This document shows, one piece after another, positions 11,001 through 17,179 of a stretch of 20,296 bases of DNA. The stretch spans positions 1 to 20,296 of the forward strand of contig CAYXGZ010000058.1 of NCBI GenBank assembly GCA_964464755.1. The letters run 5' to 3'. This DNA is from CAYXGZ01 sp964464755. GTDB lineage: Bacteria; Planctomycetota; MHYJ01; JACPRB01. The translations under genes and the position numbers were made by a program. The first letter of the stretch is position 1; every line of letters starts with the position of its first letter. The notes below the pieces were generated by a model, which worked only from the letters and a program-made list of their open reading frames with translations, was not told where the DNA came from and did not search any database.

Positions 11001-13013
11001 GGCCGGCCCGGTGGGCAGGTAGATCGTCTCGCCGTCCACGGCGCCCTTGCCGCAGTTGGCGCCCTGGGTGCGCGGCAGCTTGAAGGCCCGGATGCCCTTG
11101 CCGGCCCGGCCGCCCTCGAACTGGAGGATGAGGCTCTCGGCCTCGGAGCCCAGGACCATCCAGCCCTGGATGATGCCGACGAGGAAGCGGACCTTGCGCC
11201 ACTCCTGGCCGTCGAGCCCCTTGATCGCCGGCAGCGGGCGCAGCGTCCCGGTGGCCAGATCGAACGAGATCATCTCGTTGGCGTCCGAGGGCAGCACCCA
11301 GAGGCGCCGGTCCCAGAGCAGCGGCGAGTTGCCCGGGCGCACGAGCCCCCCGGAGGCGCCGTCCCCGCGGTTGTTCGAGGGCAGGCGCGGGTAGCGCGTC
11401 AGCCAGCCGACCTGGCCCGTCATCGCGTCCAGCGAGGCGACGACCCCGAGGTTCGTCTGCACGTAGAGCAGGCCCCGGTCCTCGGAGATCGCCGTGAGGG
11501 CGGGCGTGGTCCGCATCGTGCCGCCGAACATCATCCGGTTCGGCGTGGAGACCGAGCAGATGAAGCGGTCCCAGAGCGGCCGGCCCGTGCGGCGGTCCAC
11601 GCAGAGGACGCGGCTCTCCATCTCGCCCATGGGCGAGGTGCAGATGCCCAGGTACAGGCGGTCGCCGCGCACGAGCGGCGGACCCGAGAAGGAGAAGTTC
11701 TTCTCCCAGAACTCCAGCTTGCGGTAGAGGGCGAGCAGCTCCTCGGCGTCGGTCGTCCAGAGGACGCGGCCGGTGCGGACGTGCAGGCAGGCGAGCTGGG
11801 CCGTGCCGACGAAGATGTCGGGCAGGTTCGGGTTGACCTGGGCCGGCGGGCGCTTCTCGGAGAACAGCGTCGCGTAGGCCCACTCGCCGTCGATGGCCAC
11901 GCCGATCTGCGGGAGGCCGCCGCCGATCTGGTTGCCCCAGGGGTTCGCCGGGAGGTTGACCTTGATCGGGTCGCCGTCCGGGTAGCGCCAGTACATGCCC
12001 TCGCGCTCGCGGGACGGGTTCGTGCCCACCTTCGAGGGGTCGATCGAGACGACGCGCGCCCCGTTGGTGAAGACGACGTAGGGCCGGCCGTTGAGCCGCG
12101 TGAACGCCGGCACGAACGGGAACTCGCCCGCCGGGAAGAGCTCCCGGGCCGCCCCGCCGCGCCCGGGCCCGGCCGTGACCTTCACGTCCTTGGCCAGGTC
12201 GTAGGACCAGCGCTTGACGTCGTTGCGCACGGCCGAGACGCGCCGCTTGTGGCGCTCCGACGGATCGGGCACCGAGGGCGGCCGGATGAGCGGCGCGGGC
12301 TCCGGCGGCGGCTCGACCTTGACCGAGGCCAGCCAGTCCGCCAGCGGCGTCCGCACGCCGCCGGCGAGGAGGTCGCCCGCGATGGACTTGCGCTTCACGA
12401 GCTCGCGGACGGCGTCGAGCAGGATCGGGTTGCCCCAGGCCTCCGCGGCGGCCGCGAGGCGCGCGGCGGTCAGCGCCGCGGGCACCTCGGAGTCCGGGTA
12501 GTTCTCCAGCAGGCGCCGCCAGTGGTAGACGGCCTCCGGGAACCGGCCCTCCTCGAAGTAGGAGTTGCCGAGCCAGTCGAGGGCCTCGTCGGTGACGGAG
12601 GAGTAGAACCAGGTGTCGACGACCTTCTCCGCGCCGGCGCGGTCGCGGGCCTCGCGGGCCTTCGCGTACTCGAGCTTGGCCAGGCCGTCGTACTGCCCGC
12701 GGTAGTAGGCCAGCGCGTCGGGCGGCAGGGCCGCGAACTCGCGGTTCAGCCAGTCCACCAGCGAGGTCCACGACGGCGTCTTCGGGTCGGGCTGGACGAG
12801 CTTCTGGGACTTCTTGGCGAGGGCGCTGGCGTAGGCGTCGAAGAGGGCCTTCCAGTCGCCGGCCGCGCGGAAGCGCGCGAAGCGGTCGAGGAACTCCTTC
12901 TTCTCGACGTCGAGGAAGACGCTGTCGTCCTCCTGCGGGGGCGCGCCGACCGCGGGGAACGCGGCCCCGGCGACGGCGAGGACGACGATCGCGGCGACGC
13001 GGAACGACGGCAT
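8091..13013 (-). CDS. Very large secreted PQQ-type beta-propeller / TPR / PDZ protein
   Basis: A protein of 1640 residues. The start is ATG 13013, which begins a signal peptide (MPSFRVAAIVVLAVAGAAFPAVGA, cleavage near residue 24) and has GGAGA 8 bases upstream. An in-frame ATG at 13064 overlaps a -10 box and is rejected. After a helical TPR-like region (about 30-270) comes a first propeller (about 290-740) with PQQ-type blades such as 'VLCVDRRTGRPLWDRF', 'VVASLDAMTGQVGW' and 'MISFDLATGTLRPLP'. A second helical repeat region follows (about 740-1040), beginning PSPQAWLEHGDLMNKNGR. A PDZ domain lies at about 1110-1200 (GVRILEVQPESPAAKGGLAK, DDLVLTINGT). A second propeller (about 1210-1640) contains 'VVASLDPATGAVSWTYSG' and DDASGELAWARQF. 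PQQ-like propellers often act as scaffolds as well as cofactor sites; no enzyme active site is evident. It follows three secreted N0-like paralogues on the same strand. The function is unknown. Confidence 0.9.
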   Translation of the reverse strand: MPSFRVAAIVVLAVAGAAFPAVGAPPQEDDSVFLDVEKKEFLDRFARFRAAGDWKALFDAYASALAKKSQKLVQPDPKTPSWTSLVDWLNREFAALPPDALAYYRGQYDGLAKLEYAKAREARDRAGAEKVVDTWFYSSVTDEALDWLGNSYFEEGRFPEAVYHWRRLLENYPDSEVPAALTAARLAAAAEAWGNPILLDAVRELVKRKSIAGDLLAGGVRTPLADWLASVKVEPPPEPAPLIRPPSVPDPSERHKRRVSAVRNDVKRWSYDLAKDVKVTAGPGRGGAARELFPAGEFPFVPAFTRLNGRPYVVFTNGARVVSIDPSKVGTNPSREREGMYWRYPDGDPIKVNLPANPWGNQIGGGLPQIGVAIDGEWAYATLFSEKRPPAQVNPNLPDIFVGTAQLACLHVRTGRVLWTTDAEELLALYRKLEFWEKNFSFSGPPLVRGDRLYLGICTSPMGEMESRVLCVDRRTGRPLWDRFICSVSTPNRMMFGGTMRTTPALTAISEDRGLLYVQTNLGVVASLDAMTGQVGWLTRYPRLPSNNRGDGASGGLVRPGNSPLLWDRRLWVLPSDANEMISFDLATGTLRPLPAIKGLDGQEWRKVRFLVGIIQGWMVLGSEAESLILQFEGGRAGKGIRAFKLPRTQGANCGKGAVDGETIYLPTGPASADAQVESSPFGKLAIFGGVGSWKLVDASGWKEPGESGNLLVAGDYLVVAASKLMIYTDVDTIRSEFARRLGQDPPSPQAWLEHGDLMNKNGRLVEAAESYLTFVNAAENDPAFEPRVRDVKTRLHANFIARGREAAAFSEGRRLGEAVEFFTLARGFSWNDDTFGEAARRLAESLERLSEKEEGAAEKAEYARRAVEEYQALILRSPDGAFKPEGSEVVRKTWKYASSRIEALVRTHGPGVYAAIERRAGAELAKAADPAAFRGVIDRYPDSRAASEAVSRLAAHHAAEQRWDRVLSVLREQRDRFPSTWTPALQAAVYEALLRRRDPERLLAELQRTSGLFAGKRAPWEGRELAWEDLVAKATAAAEGSRPAAPPGPSVPPKVGARIEGEPGDLGPKPVAGAIPTDLAPVDAFGSAPAELGPDVEVFARGSQVELWNVRENRRIWAARHPGGWIGATWTEPKEGPGVRILEVQPESPAAKGGLAKDDLVLTINGTLVSAASFDLLAMKGGKFSFTGRRQGDPLEGSVEPAAWPAAARGAVVGAAWTRDYRLAVAWEDVVASLDPATGAVSWTYSGLRDRFTVHRFHAADGRLLLHENAPADRGRGLGRVLDEAARATLPATDCFGRVLCLDDASGELAWARQFPIDGANSRELHQVIFHAPYHGRAVAVVSTAFQSGTKSSELWLFSLADGGDVRKRVFLGAQVAALHVEEASGVLWFVDASGSQSKVLRNLLLVPDAPATYKAFEARLDPKLLEAGPSCLLLDATPDHVVVAAATDPNQPQNPMRLALFSTRDSAQVVTLLAADEFAKDRAVPPVQRSEFRHARGLVHVGPDGLVLLYNEPRSKGVLPPPERRAFLTALKPVDGKFQVAWDAVVPTVKTLLDRGPLMEIHPLRDGWLVANPHALAPGAVAEVSAAVVLSRQGGGYVERVATDLVPRADAKGQALPAVLRRPGRFLLSVKGGVEVWE

Positions 13014-13036
13014 CCGGGGTTCTCCGGAAACGGAAA

Positions 13037-13058
13037 CCCTCCCCCGACGGGGGGAGGG
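13037..13058 (-). other. Perfect 9-bp hairpin at the 5' end of the propeller-gene leader
   Basis: CCCTCCCCC (13037-13045) and GGGGGAGGG (13050-13058) pair perfectly around a 4-base loop. The predicted start site from the TAGGAT box (13068-13063) is about 13056, so the mRNA would begin with this stem. There is no U tract after it, so it is not an intrinsic terminator. It may stabilise the mRNA 5' end or modulate expression (inference). Confidence 0.5.
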
Positions 13059-13062
13059 CAGC

Positions 13063-13068
13063 ATCCTA
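13063..13068 (-). promoter_or_regulatory. Candidate -10 box (TAGGAT) of the propeller gene
   Basis: TAGGAT on the minus strand, in the 90-base gap between the third N0-like paralogue and the propeller gene, gives a predicted leader of about 43 bases. The leader contains the hairpin and a Shine-Dalgarno GGAGA. The -35 is weak. It suggests the large gene can be transcribed separately from the upstream trio. Confidence 0.35.
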
Positions 13069-13103
13069 GCAGTATGGACGTCCGGGAGTCCCCGGCGTTC
13101 GAG

Positions 13104-13787
13104 CTATTTGAAGCGACGGAGCAGATCGAGCAGCCGGCCCACCTCCTGGTGGACCTTGCGGGACTGCGTGACGATCAGCAGGCCGTTGGCCAGCGAGATC
13201 GACGCGCCCGCCTCCTCCCAGCTCCGCTCGCCGGTGGTGGTCTTGAGCAGCTCGACGATGAAATCCTCGGTGATGGCGGAGGGCTGCTCCTCCTCGACGG
13301 TGAAGCTGGCGCCGAGGCCCGAGCCCCCCTTCGAGGGGTCCATGAGCTCGACCTTCGGCCCCGGGAAGTCCTGGATCTTGAAGAGGAGGTCGCGCACGTC
13401 GTAGACGCGGGTCACCGTGGCCGCGGCGACGCGGTCCTTGGTCGTGACGAGGAGCACGCCCTCCTTGAAGGTCGCCGCGAGCTCCTTGCCGGAGAGCACG
13501 AGCTTCAGGGCGCTCTTGAGGAGCAGGTCCTTGACCTTGATGGAGACGCGGAGCTGGTCCTCGGAGTACTTCTGGCGGACCTCGTTGTCGACGTGGATGT
13601 TCAGCCCGCTGAAGTCGCGGAGGTAGGAGATCACGTCGTCGAGCGGGGCGGCGTTGAAGTCCAGGGTGACCCGCATCGTGTTGAGCTTGTCGACCAGCCG
13701 CTTGCGGGCCTCGTCCTCGCCGGACTGGGCGGCCGCGGGGGACGCCAAGGCAAGGACCAGGAGCAGGACCGGGACCGCGCGACGCAT
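13104..13787 (-). CDS. Secreted STN/secretin-N0-like mini-protein, paralogue A
   Basis: A protein of 227 residues. ATG 13787 is chosen over an in-frame GTG at 13802 because GGAGGT lies 4 bases ahead and the signal peptide begins there (MRRAVPVLLLVLALASPAAA, cleavage before Gln21). The N-terminal domain (about 38-115) matches the STN/N0 fold of secretins and TonB receptors: LDFNAAPLDDVISYLRDFSG, LNIHVDNEV, VSIKVKDLLLKSALKLVL. The middle has VTRVYDVRDLLFKIQDFPGP (125-144). The C-terminal part has ITEDFIVELL, SWEEAGASISLANGLLIVTQ (189-208) and VHQEVGRLLDLLRRFK. No secretin beta-barrel or TonB plug follows. It aligns with paralogue B over the full 227 residues with essentially no gaps, roughly two thirds identical by eye. 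It is probably periplasmic; the function is unknown. Confidence 0.9.
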   Translation of the reverse strand: MRRAVPVLLLVLALASPAAAQSGEDEARKRLVDKLNTMRVTLDFNAAPLDDVISYLRDFSGLNIHVDNEVRQKYSEDQLRVSIKVKDLLLKSALKLVLSGKELAATFKEGVLLVTTKDRVAAATVTRVYDVRDLLFKIQDFPGPKVELMDPSKGGSGLGASFTVEEEQPSAITEDFIVELLKTTTGERSWEEAGASISLANGLLIVTQSRKVHQEVGRLLDLLRRFK

Positions 13788-13804
13788 CGGGACCTCCGCC
13801 ACCT

Positions 13805-13810
13805 ACTATA
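13805..13810 (-). promoter_or_regulatory. Candidate -10 box (TATAGT) of paralogue A
   Basis: TATAGT on the minus strand gives a predicted start near 13798 and an 11-base leader that contains the GGAGGT ribosome-binding site. It lies between the intrinsic terminator at 13833-13867 and the gene, so A could be its own transcription unit. No good -35 is visible. Confidence 0.4.
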
Positions 13811-13832
13811 CGACGGGGGCCCGGCGGCGGGG

Positions 13833-13867
13833 TAAAACGAAATCCCCGCCGCTTCCGCGGCGGGGAT
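13833..13867 (-). terminator. Intrinsic terminator after paralogue B
   Basis: On the minus strand, a perfect stem ATCCCCGCCGC / GCGGCGGGGAT (11 bp) with a 4-base loop (plus coordinates 13842-13867) is followed by TTCGTTTTA. It begins 20 bases after the TAG of paralogue B. This is the clearest intrinsic terminator in the window. Confidence 0.8.
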
Positions 13868-13887
13868 CCTTAGATGGACGCGGCGGT

Positions 13888-14571
13888 CTATTTGAACTGG
13901 CGGAGCATGTCGAGGAGGCGTCCGACCTCGCCGTGCACCCGCTTGTTCTGGCTGACGACCATCAGGCCGTTGGCGAGGGTGATCGAGGCCCCGCCCTCCT
14001 CCCAGCTCTTGTCGCCGGTGTTGGACTTCACGATCTCCGTGATGAAGTCCTCGGTGATCGGGCTCACGGACTCCTCGTCGATCGTGAAGCTCGCGCCGAG
14101 GTTGCCCGCGCCGCCCGAGGGGTTGGCCAGCTCGACGCGGGGGCCCGGGAAGTCCTGGATCTTGAAGAGCAGGTCCCGCACGTCGTAGACCCGGGTGACC
14201 AGGGCGGACTGGGCGTTCTCCTTGGTCGTGATCTGGACGACGCCCTCCTTGTAGACGGCGCCGAGGTCGCGGCCCGCGAGCACCAGCTTCAGGGCGCTCT
14301 TCAGGGGGAGGTCCTTCACCTTGATGGTGACCCGGAGCTGCTCCTCCGAGAACTTCCCGCGGACCTCGTCGGTCACGTGGATGTTGATCCCGCTGAAGTC
14401 CCGCAGGTAGGCGATCACGTCGTCGAGCGGGGCGCTGGCGAAGTCCAGGCTCACCCGCATCGAGTTCAGCTTCTCGACCACCCGCTGCTTGGCCTCGCCG
14501 CCCTCGTCCTGGGCGCCGGCCGGGGCCGCCAGGGCCGCCGCCGCCGCCAGCGCGATCCACGTCGTCTTCAT
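13888..14571 (-). CDS. Secreted STN/secretin-N0-like mini-protein, paralogue B
   Basis: A protein of 227 residues from ATG 14571, with GAGGAG a few bases upstream. The signal peptide is MKTTWIALAAAAALAAPAGA, cleaved before Gln21. The N0/STN-like domain (about 38-115) reads LDFASAPLDDVIAYLRDFSG, INIHVTDEVR and VTIKVKDLPLKSALKLVL. Then come VTRVYDVRDLLFKIQDFPGP, ITEDFITEIV, and SWEEGGASITLANGLMVVSQ with VHGEVGRLLDMLRQFK. The positions match paralogue A residue for residue, which points to tandem duplication. In secretins the N0 domain forms a ring on the periplasmic side and binds partner proteins. Here it stands alone, so an oligomeric or adaptor role is plausible but unproven. It is followed by a strong terminator. 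Confidence 0.9.
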   Translation of the reverse strand: MKTTWIALAAAAALAAPAGAQDEGGEAKQRVVEKLNSMRVSLDFASAPLDDVIAYLRDFSGINIHVTDEVRGKFSEEQLRVTIKVKDLPLKSALKLVLAGRDLGAVYKEGVVQITTKENAQSALVTRVYDVRDLLFKIQDFPGPRVELANPSGGAGNLGASFTIDEESVSPITEDFITEIVKSNTGDKSWEEGGASITLANGLMVVSQNKRVHGEVGRLLDMLRQFK

Positions 14572-14626
14572 GGCTCCTCCTCGGTGTCCGCGGGATCCGA
14601 CGCCGCCCGGCCCGCGAGGTAAAAGG

Positions 14627-14632
14627 ATCCTA
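14627..14632 (-). promoter_or_regulatory. Possible -10 box (TAGGAT) for paralogue B, overlapping the stop codon of C
   Basis: The TAG stop of paralogue C is the first half of TAGGAT on the minus strand. It would give a start near 14620 and a 49-base leader for B. The same TAGGAT occurs ahead of the propeller gene. A partial inverted repeat GGAATCC/GGATCC followed by TTTT surrounds it, so the site may instead be a weak terminator of C. Confidence 0.3.
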
Positions 14633-15268
14633 GCGGATTCCCCGCAGCCGGTTCAGCAGGGACGCGATCTCCCGGTGCGCCGCCTCGGTCTGCGTCACCA
14701 CGAGCAGGCCGCCCGCCGGGTTCATCGAGGCGCCCGCCTCCTCCCAGGCCGCGGCTCCCGAGCCCGCGCGGACCATCTCGACGAGGAAGTCCTCGCTCAT
14801 CCGGGGCTTCGGCTCGGGCATCCAGTCCACGATGGGGCCCGGGGCGTCCTTCTTGAGGTCCATGGACGGGCCCGGGAAGTCCTGGAGGTTCACGGCGAGG
14901 TCGCGGACGTCGTAGATCCGCGTCGACATCGCGGCCGCGGTCTTCGGGCCGACGAGGAGGACGCCGTCCTTCCACCCGCACTGCAGGCCCCGGGCCGCGA
15001 GCGCGAGCTTCAGCACGCTGCGCACGGGGAGGTCCTTCACCTTCAGCGTGACCCGGGCGTCCGAGCCGGAGACCGCCGGGTCGAGGTGGAAGTTCAGGCC
15101 CGTCGCGTCGCGCAGGTAGTCGATCGCGTCCGCGAGCGGCGTCTCCCGGAAATCCACCGTGATCCGCTGCGTCGCCAGCTTGTCCAGCGCCGCGCGGCGC
15201 GCGTCCCCGTCCTGGCCCCACGCCGACCCCGCCACGACCAGCACCGCCAGCATCGTCGCGATCTTCAT
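14630..15268 (-). CDS. Secreted STN/secretin-N0-like mini-protein, paralogue C (divergent)
   Basis: A protein of 212 residues from ATG 15268, with AGGAGG nearby. The signal peptide is MKIATMLAVLVVAGSAWG, cleaved before Gln19. The same architecture as A and B is visible but more diverged: ITVDFRETPLADAIDYLRDATG, LNFHLDPAV, VTLKVKDLPVRSVLKLAL, IYDVRDLAVNLQDFPGP, and AAWEEAGASMNPAGGLLVVTQ with HREIASLLNRLRGIR. The segment after DFPGP is shorter and reads MDLKKDAPGPIVDWMPEP. It has one cysteine in GLQCGWKDG. As the first of the three after rsmD, it may be the older copy from which A and B arose, or a specialised subunit (inference). Its TAG stop overlaps a possible TAGGAT -10 ahead of B. Confidence 0.88.
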   Translation of the reverse strand: MKIATMLAVLVVAGSAWGQDGDARRAALDKLATQRITVDFRETPLADAIDYLRDATGLNFHLDPAVSGSDARVTLKVKDLPVRSVLKLALAARGLQCGWKDGVLLVGPKTAAAMSTRIYDVRDLAVNLQDFPGPSMDLKKDAPGPIVDWMPEPKPRMSEDFLVEMVRAGSGAAAWEEAGASMNPAGGLLVVTQTEAAHREIASLLNRLRGIR

Positions 15269-15320
15269 GGCCGCCTCCTGGTTGGGTTCCGCGGAGACGA
15301 CGCGCGGAGGAGCGGCCCGG

Positions 15321-15349
15321 TAAAAGCGGAATCTACGTCGCGGCGTAGA
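15321..15349 (-). terminator. Candidate weak terminator at the rsmD stop codon
   Basis: On the minus strand, TCTACG and CGTAGA (plus 15332-15349) form a 6-bp stem with a 6-base loop that includes the rsmD stop codon, followed by TTCCGCTTTTA. The tail resembles that of the strong terminator at 13833-13867. The stem is short, so read-through into paralogue C is likely. Confidence 0.35.
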
Positions 15350-15911
15350 AACTCGCCGTCGTGCCGCCGTAGACGCGGCGGTCGGCGAGCGGGCGGCCCG
15401 CCCAGGATTCCGGGAAGACCTGCTCGCTCCGGTGCTCGACGAGCACGAGGGCCGAGGGCGAGAGCGGGAGCCCCGCCGCCGACTTCTCGAGCGCGGCCAG
15501 CTTCGCCGCGTCGCCGTACAGGGCGTACGGCGCGTCGACGAAGACGAGGTCGAAGGTCCTCCCGAGGCCGGCCAGCGCGCCCGGGGCGTCGAGCGCGTCG
15601 CCGCGGACCACGCGCACCCGGTCGCCGAAGCGGAGCTTGGCCGCGTTGCGCTCCAGCACGTCGATGCAGCGGTCGTCCCGGTCGAGGAAGACGGCGAAGT
15701 CCGCGCCGCGGCTCAGGGCCTCGAAGCCCATGCTGCCCGTGCCCGCGAAGAGGTCCGCGACGACGGCGCCTTGGACGCGCTCGCGCAGGATCTCGAACAC
15801 GGAGATGCGCATCCGGGCGAGCGCGGGGCGGACGTCGAGGCCGGGGATCCCGAAGAGCTTCGCGCCGCGCGCCGTGCCGCCGGTGAGGTAGACCGCCGCG
15901 GGCTTCGGCAT
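15333..15911 (-). CDS. rsmD: RsmD-family rRNA guanine-N2 methyltransferase
   Basis: A protein of 192 residues. RsmD methylates G966 of 16S rRNA (E. coli numbering) using S-adenosylmethionine. The N-terminal part reads YLTGGTARGAKLFGIPGLDVRPALARMRISVFEIL, in line with the family's 'GG.ARG..L..P....RP..DR.R.A.F..L'. The SAM-binding motif is VADLFAGTGSMGFEALSRGA (51-70), with an acidic strand FLDRDD near 76-80. The catalytic motif IV reads DAPY (126-129), where the family normally has DPPY or NPPY. The ATG at 15911 lies 2 bases after the stop of the upstream membrane-protein gene, whose last codons contain a GAGGTGA ribosome-binding site, so the two are translationally coupled in an operon with uvrC. 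The identification is good. The Pro-to-Ala change is unusual and may indicate a divergent member. Confidence 0.88.
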   Translation of the reverse strand: MPKPAAVYLTGGTARGAKLFGIPGLDVRPALARMRISVFEILRERVQGAVVADLFAGTGSMGFEALSRGADFAVFLDRDDRCIDVLERNAAKLRFGDRVRVVRGDALDAPGALAGLGRTFDLVFVDAPYALYGDAAKLAALEKSAAGLPLSPSALVLVEHRSEQVFPESWAGRPLADRRVYGGTTASFYAAT

Positions 15912-15913
15912 GC

Positions 15914-17179
15914 TCACCTCGGCCCGACGAGCTCCGGGCGGCGGCCGCGGAGCTCGGCGAGGATCTCCTTCGCGGCGGCGAGGTCGATCCGCGACGGCTC
16001 GCGATCCGGCGTCTTCCCGTCGAGGACGAGCAGGGTCCAGGCCGCGACCCCGGCCTCGGCGGCGTGGGGCCCCTCGATCACCGCGGCGAGCCGCGGCCCC
16101 ATCGCGGGGACCGCGTGCCGCTTCAGGTGCCCGTGCAGCGCGTCGCGGGCCTCCGGCGAGAGCTTGAGCAGGGTGCCCTCCTCCAGCGGCCGCAACAGCC
16201 AGGTCCGCAGGGTCTCCGAGGGCGCGTCGCCCCAGTCGCGGCGCAGGAGCGCTTCGAGGACCTGGACCGGCTCGAGGGGCGGCGGATCCCCCGGCCCGAT
16301 GTCCGGGTCGTCCGAGTAGACCTGGACGCCGCCGCGGGTGAGGCGGTCGAAGAACTCGCGCTGGAAGCCGGGGTCGGGGCTCGTCGACGCGAGGAGGCGC
16401 GCGGCCTCGCCCGCCTCGCCGTCGCGGGCGAGCCGGACGACGATCTTGAGCAGGACCTCGCGCACGGGGCGCTGGGCGTCGGGCCGGGCCGCGAGGCGGT
16501 CGACGAAGATCCCGGCCGCCACGCCGTCGTTCAGGACCGACTCGATGGCGGCGTCGGACCAGACGAGGTCGTCGGGCGACGAGAGCCGCTCGGGCCGGGG
16601 GCGTCGCGGCGGCTCCGAGAGCGGGGCGAGGAACGAGGGCAGCGGGCCGTCGGTCACGTTGCGCAGCCCCCCGCCCTGCGGCCGGAAGATCACCTTCTCC
16701 CCCGCCGCGGGGTCGCGGTGCACGAACGCGAGCTCGCGCCCGTCCCGGCTCACGGCCAGGAGCTGGTCCGGCGGGCTCGAGTAGCCGAACGTCGCGAGGA
16801 GGTCGCGCAGGATCTCGTCGCGCCGCGGGTGCACCTTCGCGGGCGCGGCGCCGGTCTTGCGGCCCGTGGGATGGTCCATCTCGAGCTCGCGGCGCCGCGA
16901 GGACGAGCCGCCCTCGGCGGGCCCGGCCCAGAGCTCGGCGCGGCGCCAGCGCAGGCGGGAGTCGTCGGGGTCGAAGCGGAGGTCGAAGTACGTGGTCGAG
17001 AGGCGCTGGAAGCCGATGCGGGGACGGCGCTCGGGGGCCCGCTCGCGGTTGCGCTCCCGGATGTCCGGCAGCCACCACGCCACGGCGACCAGGGCGACGA
17101 CGAAGACGACGAGCCCGGCGAGCACGACCACGCCGACGACGTCGAAGATCCGGCGCTTGAGGGGGCGGGGCTCGCTCAT
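15914..17179 (-). CDS. Single-pass membrane protein of unknown function
   Basis: A protein of 421 residues from an ATG that overlaps the uvrC stop (ATGA). A basic N-terminus (MSEPRPLKRR) precedes one strong membrane helix at about 12-37, so the remainder is probably outside the cytoplasm. Residues about 125-185 (LLAVSRDGRELAFVHRDPAAGEKVIFRPQGGGLRNVTDG) resemble a single TolB/PD40-type propeller strand set. The C-terminal 200 residues are alpha-helical (REVLLKIVVRLARDGEAGEAARLLAS, RTWLLRPLEEGTLLKLSPEARDAL). No catalytic motif is seen, and I do not recognise the family. It lies between uvrC and rsmD in an overlapping operon, but its membrane topology suggests co-transcription, not a shared repair or rRNA role. 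Confidence 0.85.
   Translation of the reverse strand: MSEPRPLKRRIFDVVGVVVLAGLVVFVVALVAVAWWLPDIRERNRERAPERRPRIGFQRLSTTYFDLRFDPDDSRLRWRRAELWAGPAEGGSSSRRRELEMDHPTGRKTGAAPAKVHPRRDEILRDLLATFGYSSPPDQLLAVSRDGRELAFVHRDPAAGEKVIFRPQGGGLRNVTDGPLPSFLAPLSEPPRRPRPERLSSPDDLVWSDAAIESVLNDGVAAGIFVDRLAARPDAQRPVREVLLKIVVRLARDGEAGEAARLLASTSPDPGFQREFFDRLTRGGVQVYSDDPDIGPGDPPPLEPVQVLEALLRRDWGDAPSETLRTWLLRPLEEGTLLKLSPEARDALHGHLKRHAVPAMGPRLAAVIEGPHAAEAGVAAWTLLVLDGKTPDREPSRIDLAAAKEILAELRGRRPELVGPR

Noticed and set aside
13014..13064. Upstream start (ATG 13064) for the propeller protein
   Set aside because: It overlaps the TAGGAT -10 box and would put 17 charged residues before the signal peptide. ATG 13013 has a well-placed GGAGA.
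13069..13103. Small inverted repeat CCGGG/CCCGG after paralogue A as a terminator
   Set aside because: The stem is only 5 bp and no T-rich stretch follows, so it is not convincing as an intrinsic terminator.
8286..13835. An 1849-codon open frame on + opposite the propeller and paralogue A genes
   Set aside because: Its translation is a low-complexity Arg/Ala/Gly/Leu/Val/Glu mixture typical of the antisense frame of a GC-rich gene. It crosses two genes and their spacer, and has no domain or ribosome-binding site.
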